From contig SLCF01000087.1 in assembly GCA_007125955.1 (NCBI GenBank), forward strand, positions 1 to 64,000: 64,000 bases of DNA, read 5' to 3'. Position 1 is the first letter of the stretch. Each line of letters opens with the position of its first letter. The notes beneath the pieces are model-generated. The model saw only the letters and a program-made list of their open reading frames with translations. It did no database searches and was not told where the DNA came from. This DNA is from Bacteroidales bacterium. GTDB lineage: Bacteria; Bacteroidota; Bacteroidia; Bacteroidales; PUMT01. A program made the position numbers and the translations under genes. Positions 54,462 through 62,422 of the stretch are shown piece by piece.

Positions 54462-56615
54462 TCAGCCGTTTTTTTTCTTGTTCATCTTTCCTACCTGCGT
54501 TCCGGCATGTTCCCCGCTTTTTTCCGTTTCCTTGTTTTCCTTTCCTTTATTTCTGCCCGGGGCTTTCTTTTTTTTATCCACGCCGGAAATATTACTACGT
54601 ACTGGCACTTTCTTTTCTTCTTTCCCAAAGGTTCGTTCTCCGAAAATCTTTTCAAGATCTTCGCTGAATATTACCTCTTTTTCGAGAAGCAGTTCTGCAA
54701 GCTGAACCAAACCCTCTTTTTGCTTATCCAGTATTTGTTTGACCCGTTCATAGGAATTCCGAACTATTTGTGATACTTCCTTGTCAATCAGCTCTGCTGT
54801 TTTTTCACTGTAGGGTTTTGAAAAAGAGTATTCATTCTGACCGGTGGAATCGTAATAACTAATATTGCCTATTTGGGGACTCATCCCGAAATAGGTGACC
54901 ATTGCATAAGCCTGTTTTGTAACCCGCTCCAGATCGTTAAGAGCACCTGTAGACACTTTCCTGAAAATTATCTCTTCAGATGCCCTGCCGCCAAGCGTTA
55001 CGCACATTTCATCAAGCATCTGCTCGGTAGTTGTTATCTGACGCTCTTCCGGAAGATACCACGCTGCACCGAGGGCTTTTCCACGCGGAACGATCGTAAC
55101 TTTCACAAGCGGGCTTGCATGTTCAAGAAGCCAGCTTACTGTGGCATGACCTGCTTCGTGGTATGCAATTGTCTGTTTTTCTGACATTGTGATTAGCTTG
55201 TTCTTCCGTTCCAGCCCCCCGATTATTCTGTCAATTGCATCCAGGAAGTCCTGGCGCCCGACAACCTTCTTATCCTTCCTTGCTGCAATAAGCGCCGCTT
55301 CATTACAAACATTTGCAATATCTGCCCCGGAAAACCCTGGTGTCTGTTTTGCCAAAAACTCAATTTGGAGTGATTTTTCAATTTTGATTGGCTTGAGGTG
55401 AACTGAAAAAATATCTTTCCGCTCATTCAAATCGGGAAGCTCTACCTGTATCTGCCTGTCAAATCTGCCGGCACGCAGTAATGCACGGTCAAGCACATCA
55501 GCCCTGTTTGTTGCAGCCAGAATGATCACTCCAATATTTGCTTCGAAACCATCCATTTCAGTCAGTAACTGATTCAGGGTGTTTTCCCTCTCGTCATTGG
55601 CACCCCCACCCATTCCCGGGCTCCTTCCCCTTGCACGTCCTACTGCATCAATCTCATCTATAAAAACGATACACGGCGCTTTTTCCTTTGCCTGCTTAAA
55701 AAGATCGCGAACTCTTGAAGCTCCGACACCAACAAACATTTCAACAAAATCCGACCCGGATATGGAGAAAAAGGGAACATTTGCCTCGCCAGCAACGGCT
55801 TTTGCCAGAAGAGTTTTGCCTGTACCGGGAGGCCCGACAAGAAGTACACCCTTAGGAATTTTCCCTCCAAGCTGTGTATATTTTGCAGGGGTCTTCAGGA
55901 AATCCACTATCTCCTTGACTTCCATCTTTGCCTCTTCAAGACCCGCTACGTCTTTGAAATCAATTTTAACGTTAGACTCCCTGTCGAACATCTTTGCCTT
56001 TGATTTCCCTACATTAAATATTCCTCCCGGTCCACCTCCACCTCCGGCACCGCTCATACGCCGGAAAATAAATATCCAGATGGCTACAAGAATGAAAATG
56101 GGTATCATCCAACTCAGCATATCTCCGAACACATCGCGTTCGGTTACATACGAAATTATAACACGCTCGTCTTCTTCAAAATCCTGCTGCGCCTCGTTCA
56201 GCCTTTGTTCAAATATCTCAACCGAACCTATATTGAAGTAGAAGTGAGGCCCTTCTCTGGGGGCTGAACTCAACCCCTGGTCAAACAGGTAGTCATACTC
56301 CCCGGAATCAATAACATCCTCCTTAATGAAAATCCTGGCTGTTTCCTGGTTAACAACCACTACTTTTTCAACATGATGATTTTTCAGCATGTCTCTCTGG
56401 AATTCCAGGAAATTGATCTCTTTGGGTTTTTGACCCACACTGAACAGCTGAATCAGTATGAATGTTATTGCAATCAAGCCGTAAATCCAGTATATGCTGA
56501 ATCTCGGACGTTTATTGTTATTTTCATCCCTACCTTTATCCCCCTGGGGTTGAGCGGGACTCTTCCCGGTTCTCTTATTCTTTTTAGAATCTGACATTTC
56601 AAAAAAATTATTCAT
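54462..56615 (-). CDS. ftsH: ATP-dependent zinc metalloprotease FtsH
   Basis: Membrane-anchored AAA+ protease for quality control. 717 residues. Two TM segments flank a ~120-residue periplasmic domain (first [19 protein letters not shown], second [19 protein letters not shown]). Walker [18 protein letters not shown] (about 260), Walker [13 protein letters not shown], second region of homology [20 protein letters not shown], zinc site HEAGH (486-490). Residues ~660-717 are a charged tail. Start Met 56615 is favoured because its ATG overlaps the rsfS stop (TAATG); Met7 is an alternative. Confidence 0.97.
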   Translation of the reverse strand: MNNFFEMSDSKKNKRTGKSPAQPQGDKGRDENNNKRPRFSIYWIYGLIAITFILIQLFSVGQKPKEINFLEFQRDMLKNHHVEKVVVVNQETARIFIKEDVIDSGEYDYLFDQGLSSAPREGPHFYFNIGSVEIFEQRLNEAQQDFEEDERVIISYVTERDVFGDMLSWMIPIFILVAIWIFIFRRMSGAGGGGGPGGIFNVGKSKAKMFDRESNVKIDFKDVAGLEEAKMEVKEIVDFLKTPAKYTQLGGKIPKGVLLVGPPGTGKTLLAKAVAGEANVPFFSISGSDFVEMFVGVGASRVRDLFKQAKEKAPCIVFIDEIDAVGRARGRSPGMGGGANDERENTLNQLLTEMDGFEANIGVIILAATNRADVLDRALLRAGRFDRQIQVELPDLNERKDIFSVHLKPIKIEKSLQIEFLAKQTPGFSGADIANVCNEAALIAARKDKKVVGRQDFLDAIDRIIGGLERKNKLITMSEKQTIAYHEAGHATVSWLLEHASPLVKVTIVPRGKALGAAWYLPEERQITTTEQMLDEMCVTLGGRASEEIIFRKVSTGALNDLERVTKQAYAMVTYFGMSPQIGNISYYDSTGQNEYSFSKPYSEKTAELIDKEVSQIVRNSYERVKQILDKQKEGLVQLAELLLEKEVIFSEDLEKIFGERTFGKEEKKVPVRSNISGVDKKKKAPGRNKGKENKETEKSGEHAGTQVGKMNKKKNG

Positions 56616-56986
56616 TAAACCTCACCCGGTATCTTTTCCATTTTACCGTCTCCCCACAACTCCTCAAGCCTGTAAAATTCCCTGAAGGGCTTCTGGAATA
56701 TGTGAACCAGTATATTACCATAGTCCATAAGTATCCATTGTGAATTTTCATATCCCTCCTTGTGGAATACTTTCACTGATAGTCTTTCCTTAAGCGTTCT
56801 TTCGACTGAATCGGCAATAGCACTTACCTGGGTGTTGGATTCGCCGTGACAAACGACAAAATGACTGCAAATTGAATGTTCCAGTTGAGAGAGGTCAATA
56901 TTCACTATTTCTCTGCCCCTTACATTTTTTATCCCTTCAATAATTTGTTCCAGTAATACTTCTGTTGAAACAAGTTCTTTTCCCAT
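56615..56986 (-). CDS. rsfS: ribosome silencing factor RsfS
   Basis: Binds L14 and blocks subunit joining when nutrients are scarce. 123 residues (105 in E. coli). Signature blocks: GREIVNIDLSQLEHSICSHF, VVCHGESNTQVSAIADSVER, EGYENSQWILMDYGNILVHI and FQKPFREFYRLEELWGDGK. First gene of the rsfS-ftsH-DUF2007-cdsA-psd operon, with a -7 element 20 bases upstream. Confidence 0.95.
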   Translation of the reverse strand: MGKELVSTEVLLEQIIEGIKNVRGREIVNIDLSQLEHSICSHFVVCHGESNTQVSAIADSVERTLKERLSVKVFHKEGYENSQWILMDYGNILVHIFQKPFREFYRLEELWGDGKMEKIPGEV

Positions 56987-57005
56987 CTATTTTTTTTAAT
57001 GTTTA

Positions 57006-57013
57006 CAAAGTTA
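57006..57013 (-). promoter_or_regulatory. -7 promoter element of the rsfS-ftsH-cdsA-psd operon
   Basis: TAACTTTG on the minus strand, an exact TAnnTTTG match, 20 bases before the rsfS start. No TTG at the expected -33 spacing. Confidence 0.5.
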
Positions 57014-57062
57014 ATGAATTTTTAAATTATTTGGCTTTTGAAATTAACGGCCGGTTTTCCCG

Positions 57063-57107
57063 TATAAGACCAAAAGTGAAAATTCAATTTAATTTTTTGG
57101 TCTTATA
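57063..57107. repeat. 13-bp perfect inverted repeat between rsfS and birA
   Basis: TATAAGACCAAAA (57063-57075) and TTTTGGTCTTATA (57095-57107) pair perfectly around a 19-base AT-rich loop. There is no T-tract after the 3' arm on either strand. Function unknown. Confidence 0.75.
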
Positions 57108-57391
57108 GATCTTACCACAACAATGATTTTATATTGTATTTGAAGCGGGCAAATATTTCCTGCAAGTCAGCCAAGCCATATATAAGAACTACTCACGGGC
57201 GGAATATTGAAATTATTATCTTGAGCGGTTCATATAAGCAAATCTTTTTATAAATCGGTATGACTAAGCAAATCCGCGCTTTATGCAGCTCCGGTCTTCA
57301 AGCATCATTTCCGGGTATTGTTCCAGGACTGTTAAAAAGTTATCTTTATCCCGATTATTAAACGTTAATTTAATCAGCCTATTGCAAACAG

Positions 57392-58138
57392 ATGAACACA
57401 TCTTTTATTGGCAGGCAACTGCATACATTTGAAACTATTGATTCAACAAACAGGCACGCTATTGAGCTTGCAAGAAGGGAGTTTGTAGAAGACGGAACCG
57501 TTATCCTTTCGCAGGAACAGACGGCCGGACGAGGTTATGGCAGTAATTCATGGGAAAGTGAAAAAAACAGGAACCTCACATTCACTATTATTCTCAAACC
57601 GGATTTCCTGCCAGTGCAAAAGCAGTTTTTTTTGTCTATGGTTATTTCACTTGGCATATATGATTTCCTGATCCTTTTTAACGAGAATATCTCGATTAAA
57701 TGGCCGAATGACATATATGCAGGTGACGGGAAAATCGCAGGAATACTTATTGAGAATATTCTGAAAACGGACAGGATAGAACATACATTTGCAGGTATAG
57801 GAGTTAACATCAACCAGGAGGTGTTCCGGAGCGATGCCCCTAACCCCGTTTCACTGAAAAAAATCAACGGAATTGATTACGATCTGCAGGAATGCCTCGG
57901 GCTGCTGTGCAGCAAAATAGAAGCAAGGTACCTTCAGCTGGTATCAGGAAAGGAAACTCTTATTAAAACCCTTTACACCCAAAACCTTTACAGGATCAAT
58001 GAAACACATTGTTTCAGTGCCGGAGACAGATTTTTTGAGGGAAGAATAAAAGGAATTGACGAATTTGGACACCTGTTGATCGAAGCTGATGGTAAAACAG
58101 TGAAATTCGGTTTTAAGGAAGTTTCATTTAAAATATAA
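57392..58138 (+). CDS. birA: biotin-[acetyl-CoA-carboxylase] ligase
   Basis: Activates biotin as biotinyl-AMP and attaches it to carrier proteins. 248 residues; the N-terminal DNA-binding HTH of E. coli BirA is absent, so it is a monofunctional ligase. Seen: ETIDSTNRHAIELA at the start, the adenylate loop AGRGYGSNSWESEKNRNLTF, and KWPNDIYAGDGKIAGILIEN. A short C-terminal SH3-like domain ends the protein. It converges with an SRPBCC gene 5 bases away. Confidence 0.94.
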   Translation: MNTSFIGRQLHTFETIDSTNRHAIELARREFVEDGTVILSQEQTAGRGYGSNSWESEKNRNLTFTIILKPDFLPVQKQFFLSMVISLGIYDFLILFNENISIKWPNDIYAGDGKIAGILIENILKTDRIEHTFAGIGVNINQEVFRSDAPNPVSLKKINGIDYDLQECLGLLCSKIEARYLQLVSGKETLIKTLYTQNLYRINETHCFSAGDRFFEGRIKGIDEFGHLLIEADGKTVKFGFKEVSFKI

Positions 58139-58143
58139 CCTGA

Positions 58144-58557
58144 TCACACATGCCTTGACAGCTTAAGAGAAAGCTCCTCGGCAGCTTTGTCAATACCGCT
58201 CTGCAGGTATTCGCCAAGCATGGTTTTCATAAACGGATTGAGCGCAGCATTCATTTCAAGCCTCATCTCAGTTACAGATGGTTCCGGGCTGTTCAGTTTT
58301 ACCCTGAATGAAAATCTGAAAGGAGCCCTGCCCTCCGATTCAAACAGCAGTGATTCAGATGGAATCTTTTCCGACAGCCGCACATTCAATTCGCCAATCC
58401 CTTCAATATTAAAACTGAAGGATTCCCCATTAATCGTGAACTCTTTCACTTTCCCCGGAGGAGCGACCCTCTCCAGGTTGGATATATCCGAAAGAAAATT
58501 GTAAACCTCATCCCTCTTCCTGTCAATAATCCGGACATTGCTTTCAACTGTTGTCAT
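58144..58557 (-). CDS. SRPBCC (START-like) family protein
   Basis: 137-residue small-ligand-binding fold of unknown ligand. It shows DRKRDEVYNFLSDISNLERV at the start, a beta-rich middle (ESFSFNIEGIGELNVRLSEK) and a C-terminal helix MKTMLGEYLQSGIDKAAEEL. Its ATG overlaps the pyrE stop by 4 bases, so the two are coupled. Confidence 0.82.
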   Translation of the reverse strand: MTTVESNVRIIDRKRDEVYNFLSDISNLERVAPPGKVKEFTINGESFSFNIEGIGELNVRLSEKIPSESLLFESEGRAPFRFSFRVKLNSPEPSVTEMRLEMNAALNPFMKTMLGEYLQSGIDKAAEELSLKLSRHV

Positions 58558-59201
58558 CTGTTATCTGTTTTGGGTTTCCAGCCGGCCGGATCTTTCTGCC
58601 ACTGTTTAAGGACTTCAATCTCTTCAGGTGTGAATATTTTCTCTTCAAGTGCGAGATCCATAAGGTGGTTATAATTCGTAAGTGTTGTGTATGTACAACC
58701 GGCTTTTCGAAAATTTTCTTCTGCAATACCGAAATTATATGAAAATATAGCTGCCAGTCCCATAACCTCACACCTGTTTTCACGAAGTGCTTCGACTGCT
58801 TTGAGACTGCTCTTGCCGGTCGAGATCAGGTCTTCTATTACAACCACTCTGGTACCGGCCGGGGCATCTCCCTCAATTATATTCCCAAGACCGTGACCTT
58901 TTGTTGAAGATCTCACATAAACAAAAGGGAGGTCCATCGAATCTGCCACCAGTACACCATGAGCGATGGCACCAGTAGCAACACCTGCTATAAGCTGAAC
59001 CGCAGGAAATTCTTTTTTGATTTTTTTACAAAAAGCATCCCTCACAAGTTTCCTTGCTTCCGGAAAGGAAAGAACCTTCCTGCTGTCGCAATAAATTGGG
59101 GAGTCCCATCCTGAGGCCCAGCGGAAAGAACTTGCTGATTCCAATTTTATTGCTTTTATTTGCAGTAGGTGATTGGCAATCGATTTTTCTGTTTGATGCA
59201 T
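58554..59201 (-). CDS. pyrE: orotate phosphoribosyltransferase
   Basis: Pyrimidine synthesis: orotate plus PRPP to OMP. 215 residues from ATG 59201 (MHQTEKSIANHLLQIKAIKL); the frame is open to 59252, but the extra 17 residues lie inside the divergent NUDIX gene and are not family-like. The PRPP-binding motif is VVVIEDLISTGKSSLKAVEA; FVYVRSSTKGHGLGNIIEGD holds the flexible loop. A -7 element TACATTTG (59206-59213) lies only 4 bases before the ATG, so the message may be leaderless or nearly so. Confidence 0.95.
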   Translation of the reverse strand: MHQTEKSIANHLLQIKAIKLESASSFRWASGWDSPIYCDSRKVLSFPEARKLVRDAFCKKIKKEFPAVQLIAGVATGAIAHGVLVADSMDLPFVYVRSSTKGHGLGNIIEGDAPAGTRVVVIEDLISTGKSSLKAVEALRENRCEVMGLAAIFSYNFGIAEENFRKAGCTYTTLTNYNHLMDLALEEKIFTPEEIEVLKQWQKDPAGWKPKTDNR

Positions 59202-59205
59202 AACG

Positions 59206-59213
59206 CAAATGTA
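59206..59213 (-). promoter_or_regulatory. -7 promoter element of pyrE
   Basis: TACATTTG on the minus strand, an exact TAnnTTTG match, placed 4 bases before the pyrE ATG and overlapping the NUDIX start codon. No correctly spaced TTG; a chance match is possible. Confidence 0.35.
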
Positions 59214-59826
59214 TAAAGTTTTTTTTAACGAAAGAAAAGTATTCCTTACCACGGACTTTCTGAAATCATTTCAGGAAAACCACGGACTCTTTTATAAATT
59301 CAATGAGAAGGAGGAACTGAAAGAGCTGCTGCTGATATTTCTTGCGATTAACAGAATAAAAAGTCTTTTTATCTACAGTAATGACCTTGAGGATCTGAAA
59401 AAAAACTTTGTTTCATGCTTTCGTTATGTTGAAGCTGCAGGTGGACTGGTAATGAACAAAAAAAACGGGAAGCTTCTTTTCATAAACCGTTTTGATAAAT
59501 GGGACCTGCCAAAAGGCAAAATAGAGGAGGGAGAAACTCCTGAAGGCACTGCAATAAGAGAAGTTGAAGAGGAGTGCGGCATTTCAGGCGTAACAATTTC
59601 AAGTGCGCTGATGTGTACCTACCATACTTACTTTTTTAAAAATACGCCCCACCTGAAGAAAACTCACTGGTTCAGGATGGAATATTCAGGAAGAGAAAAC
59701 CCTGCGCCACAAACCGGGGAATTTATTACAAAAGTAATGTGGGCAGGTCCAAAAGAGATAAAAATGGTCACGAGAAACACCTACGGTTCAATAATAGACC
59801 TTCTTGAAGAGGCAGGTGTGCAGTAA
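59209..59826 (+). CDS. NUDIX hydrolase
   Basis: Hydrolyses a nucleoside-diphosphate-linked substrate, not identified. 205 residues: an N-terminal ~75-residue alpha-beta extension, then the NUDIX domain. The box GKIEEGETPEGTAIREVEEE, followed by CGI, fits Gx5Ex7REUxEExGU with all catalytic Glu present. Its ATG is only 7 bases from the divergent pyrE ATG, so promoters of one gene must lie inside the other. Confidence 0.92.
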   Translation: MYKVFFNERKVFLTTDFLKSFQENHGLFYKFNEKEELKELLLIFLAINRIKSLFIYSNDLEDLKKNFVSCFRYVEAAGGLVMNKKNGKLLFINRFDKWDLPKGKIEEGETPEGTAIREVEEECGISGVTISSALMCTYHTYFFKNTPHLKKTHWFRMEYSGRENPAPQTGEFITKVMWAGPKEIKMVTRNTYGSIIDLLEEAGVQ

Positions 59827-59910
59827 ATCCCGTTGCCTCACTGCCCGTGAAATCTAATGATATAATTCCTGCAACACCGGAAAATTTTCTCAGAAACAAC
59901 CTGATACAGG

Positions 59911-60390
59911 TCACCTCTTTTTAATGTAGCTGCTGAGATCTATTGCAGCCGGCACAAATTTAGATGCATCCCCGCCGTGGCGGATAACTTCTCTTACAAT
60001 TGTAGAGTTGATAGGTGTATGCTCCGGAATGGTAAGCAGAAATACAGATTCAACCTCAGGATACATCGACTTGTTAAGCTGGGCAATAGCGCGTTCGAAC
60101 TCAAAATCAGACGAAGTTCGCAGCCCCCTCAAAATATAAAGCGCCCCTATTTTTCTGCAATAATCCACAGTCAGACCGCTGAATGATTCAACAAATATTT
60201 TTGGTTCATCACTGAAAACCTTCCGGATCCATTTAAGCCGGACATCAAGGGGGAAAAAACCTTTCTTTTCCGAGTTATAGCCTATACTGATATAAATCTT
60301 GTCAAACATGGAGAGTGCGCGGCGCACAATTGACTCGTGCCCTACCGTGAAAGGATCAAAAGACCCCGGGAAAACCGCTGTTTTTTCCAT
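59911..60390 (-). CDS. coaD: pantetheine-phosphate adenylyltransferase
   Basis: Penultimate step of coenzyme A synthesis. 159 residues, the same as E. coli. Nucleotidyltransferase motif FPGSFDPFTVGHESIVRRAL (T/HxGH), substrate region VDYCRKIGALYILRGLRTSS and DFEFERAIAQLNKSMYPEVE, and the ISSTIVRE-like block NSTIVREVIRHGGDAS. It follows the LiaF-like gene by 77 bases in the same direction. Confidence 0.97.
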   Translation of the reverse strand: MEKTAVFPGSFDPFTVGHESIVRRALSMFDKIYISIGYNSEKKGFFPLDVRLKWIRKVFSDEPKIFVESFSGLTVDYCRKIGALYILRGLRTSSDFEFERAIAQLNKSMYPEVESVFLLTIPEHTPINSTIVREVIRHGGDASKFVPAAIDLSSYIKKR

Positions 60391-60467
60391 ATCAATTAAA
60401 CAAAATAGTTATAGAAATATCCCGCAATTTAATCATAAATATGGTGATATTCCAACCTGCGGGAAAA

Positions 60468-60989
60468 TTACCTGGATATTTCAACCGATGCGGTTCCCAG
60501 AACTGTTGACATCCCTATAATCAAGTGAGGCTCCAACGGATTGAAGTCATCGGTTTCATAATAAACCTTCCCAAATGATGAAGCATTTCCCGGGGGCATT
60601 CTGGTTATTGCAAAAACCCCTTCGGCTTCAACCCTGAACGGAATACCAGATGGGACTGAAATGGTGGTGGCAGCAAATAATGTAACAACACTGATATTCA
60701 TCGGGAGCATTTCCGTTTCGGTCATTCGCAGATCAAATTCCGCCTTTGAGAAAAGTACATTATAATCCTCCAAAAAAAAGTCGGGTTGATAAATTTGAGC
60801 CTTCCGGAATATTATATCCCTGTCTGCCGTTCTGAATAGATCTGCTTCAAATATTCCCAGCAGTAATTTGCCTGAAAGCAAAAAAAGAAAAAGGATAATG
60901 ACAATCCTGCAGGAAAAGGCTCTTTTCCGTAAAAAAATATATGTAAGGAAAATTGCCAGTAAAAATCCGGCAAAATAAAATATATCCAT
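60468..60989 (-). CDS. membrane protein with LiaF-like C-terminal domain
   Basis: 173 residues. Two N-terminal TM segments (YFAGFLLAIFLTYIFL and IVIILFLFLLSGKLLLGIF) and a soluble beta-rich C-terminal part. The pattern AEFDLRMTETEMLPMNISVV, then FAATTISVPSGIPFRVEAEG recalls the LiaF/DUF2154 cell-wall-stress fold (repeated beta turns with a Pro-xGly-hydrophobic rhythm), but the match is by eye and tentative. No liaRS-like genes are nearby. Confidence 0.6.
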   Translation of the reverse strand: MDIFYFAGFLLAIFLTYIFLRKRAFSCRIVIILFLFLLSGKLLLGIFEADLFRTADRDIIFRKAQIYQPDFFLEDYNVLFSKAEFDLRMTETEMLPMNISVVTLFAATTISVPSGIPFRVEAEGVFAITRMPPGNASSFGKVYYETDDFNPLEPHLIIGMSTVLGTASVEISR

Positions 60990-61093
60990 AAATCAATGGT
61001 TGAACAAATAGGGCAAAATATTGTTTTAATCTTAAAAGTAGCAATATTTATCTGTTTAGCAACAAAAGCGCAACTGTAATATCGCTTAACAGT

Positions 61094-61136
61094 AATATTT
61101 TAAAAAAATATTGGATTAAATATTGAGATTAAATAT
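61094..61136. repeat. short repeats upstream of the encapsulin operon
   Basis: An inverted repeat AATATTTT / AAAATATT (61094-61112) and two direct copies of GATTAAATAT (61114-61123, 61127-61136) spaced 13 bases apart, ending 53 bases before the ferritin start. Possible operator; the AT-rich context makes chance plausible. Confidence 0.4.
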
Positions 61137-61189
61137 ATTTATAAAATCAATTATATATCAATTTAAATTTCAATCAAAATTATTTTAGT

Positions 61190-61522
61190 ATGTCTGATTA
61201 TCACGAACCTGTAGATGAACTCACTCCTGAAGCAAGAGATTTTTCACGTGCACTTAAAAGCCTTAAGGAGGAGGTTGAGGCAATTGACTGGTACCACCAG
61301 CGTGTTGTAACTTGCTCCGATGAAAAGCTCAGGGCTATCCTTGCCCATAACAGGGATGAAGAGATAGAGCATGCATGCATGGCAATTGAATGGTTGCGGA
61401 AAAACATGCCTGCCTGGGATGAGCAGTTGCGCCGCTTCCTTTTCGAGGATGGAAGTGAAGAAGATTCACACAAAGAGAATCATGATAACCCGTCAGATCT
61501 TGGTATAGGAAAAATCAAATAA
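61190..61522 (+). CDS. encapsulated ferritin-like protein (encapsulin cargo)
   Basis: Ferroxidase that oxidises Fe2+ inside an encapsulin shell. 110 residues. It forms the half-ferritin helix pair: LKEEVEAIDWYHQRVVTCSD and AILAHNRDEEIEHACMAIEW. Counterparts of the ferroxidase residues of Rhodospirillum rubrum EncFtn are Glu28, Trp34, Tyr35, Glu58 and His61. After a charged linker the C-terminus SDLGIGKIK is a typical encapsulin targeting peptide (family core LGIG-L). It is 12 bases before the shell gene. Confidence 0.93.
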   Translation: MSDYHEPVDELTPEARDFSRALKSLKEEVEAIDWYHQRVVTCSDEKLRAILAHNRDEEIEHACMAIEWLRKNMPAWDEQLRRFLFEDGSEEDSHKENHDNPSDLGIGKIK

Positions 61523-61534
61523 AATCAATTATTT

Positions 61535-62329
61535 ATGGATATTTTGAAAAAACAGATGGCACCGGTTTCAAATGAAGCCTGGCATGAAATAAACGAAGAG
61601 GCCAGAAGAGTACTGGAATCTTTCCTTGTATCACGAAAATTTCTTAATGTTGAAGGTCCGAAAGGATGGGGTTTCGCTTCAGTTCCGGAAGGGCGGCTTG
61701 AAATACCATCAGGACAGAAAAAAGAAGGAGTTATTTACGGCATACATAAAGTTCAGCCACTGGTTGAGCCAAGGATATCGTTTAAGCTAAATATATGGGA
61801 ACTGGATAACATTTCAAGGGGAGCTTCAGATGCCGATCTTGACCCTCTTACAGATGCAGCAAAAAAATTAGCTGAATTCGAAGAAAAATCGATATACTAC
61901 GGCTTGAAAAACGCTTCCATGAAGGGGCTGGCCGACTGTGGTAGTGATAATCATATTAAAATTCCTGAAAACATTGAAGATTTTACCGGTGTTGTTTCTG
62001 AAGGGGTCTCAATACTAATGGAGAAAGCTGTAAAGGGGCCGTATGCACTTGTGGCAGGTTTACCGGTCTGGAAAAAGATTTCAGCTGTTTCCAACTGTTA
62101 CCCTTTGAGAAAACAGATTGAAAAAATAATTGATGGGCCTGTTATCCCAAACCATTTTATCAATGAGGCATTCCTTGTCCCTCAAACGACTGATGAACTG
62201 AAACTGATACTTGGACAAGATATCTCAATAGGTTATGAATCTCATACAGACAGGGAAGTTGTTCTTTTCCTTACAGAATCATTCATATTAAAGACTGACA
62301 ATCCGGATTCGGTTGTTATCATCAAATAG
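61535..62329 (+). CDS. encapsulin shell protein (family 1)
   Basis: HK97-fold protein that self-assembles into an icosahedral nanocompartment. 264 residues, the usual family 1 size. Family blocks: QMAPVSNEAWHEINEEARRV at the start, VEGPKGWGFASVPEGR, LVEPRISFKLNIWELDNISR (E-loop), FEEKSIYYGLKNASMKGL and YESHTDREVVLFLTESFILK at the end. Paired with the targeting-peptide ferritin just upstream, it predicts an iron-storage compartment; no other cargo gene is adjacent. A terminator follows. Confidence 0.95.
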   Translation: MDILKKQMAPVSNEAWHEINEEARRVLESFLVSRKFLNVEGPKGWGFASVPEGRLEIPSGQKKEGVIYGIHKVQPLVEPRISFKLNIWELDNISRGASDADLDPLTDAAKKLAEFEEKSIYYGLKNASMKGLADCGSDNHIKIPENIEDFTGVVSEGVSILMEKAVKGPYALVAGLPVWKKISAVSNCYPLRKQIEKIIDGPVIPNHFINEAFLVPQTTDELKLILGQDISIGYESHTDREVVLFLTESFILKTDNPDSVVIIK

Positions 62330-62383
62330 GGCTTATTAAATAGTTCCTTGTCTCTGAAAAACAACAACAATCTTTTCACCATG

Positions 62384-62420
62384 GAGAGTCCTTAACTACC
62401 TTTTAAGGGCTCTCTTTATT
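62384..62420 (+). terminator. intrinsic terminator after the encapsulin operon
   Basis: Stem GAGAGTCCTTAA (62384-62395) / TTAAGGGCTCTC (62403-62414), 12 bp with one G-T pair, 7-base loop, then TTTATTT. It sits between the encapsulin gene and the converging lon. Confidence 0.85.
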
Positions 62421-62422
62421 TG

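Larger units (their letters stand above)
56987..57391. other. 405-base divergent region between rsfS and birA
   Basis: AT-rich and non-coding. It contains the -7 element for rsfS (57006) and the 13-bp inverted repeat (57063-57107). No RNA gene, and no clear birA promoter, was recognised. Confidence 0.55.

Noticed and set aside
55579..56241. 220-codon open frame on the plus strand opposite ftsH
   Set aside because: It lies wholly inside the AAA+ coding region of ftsH, whose motifs are intact on the other strand.
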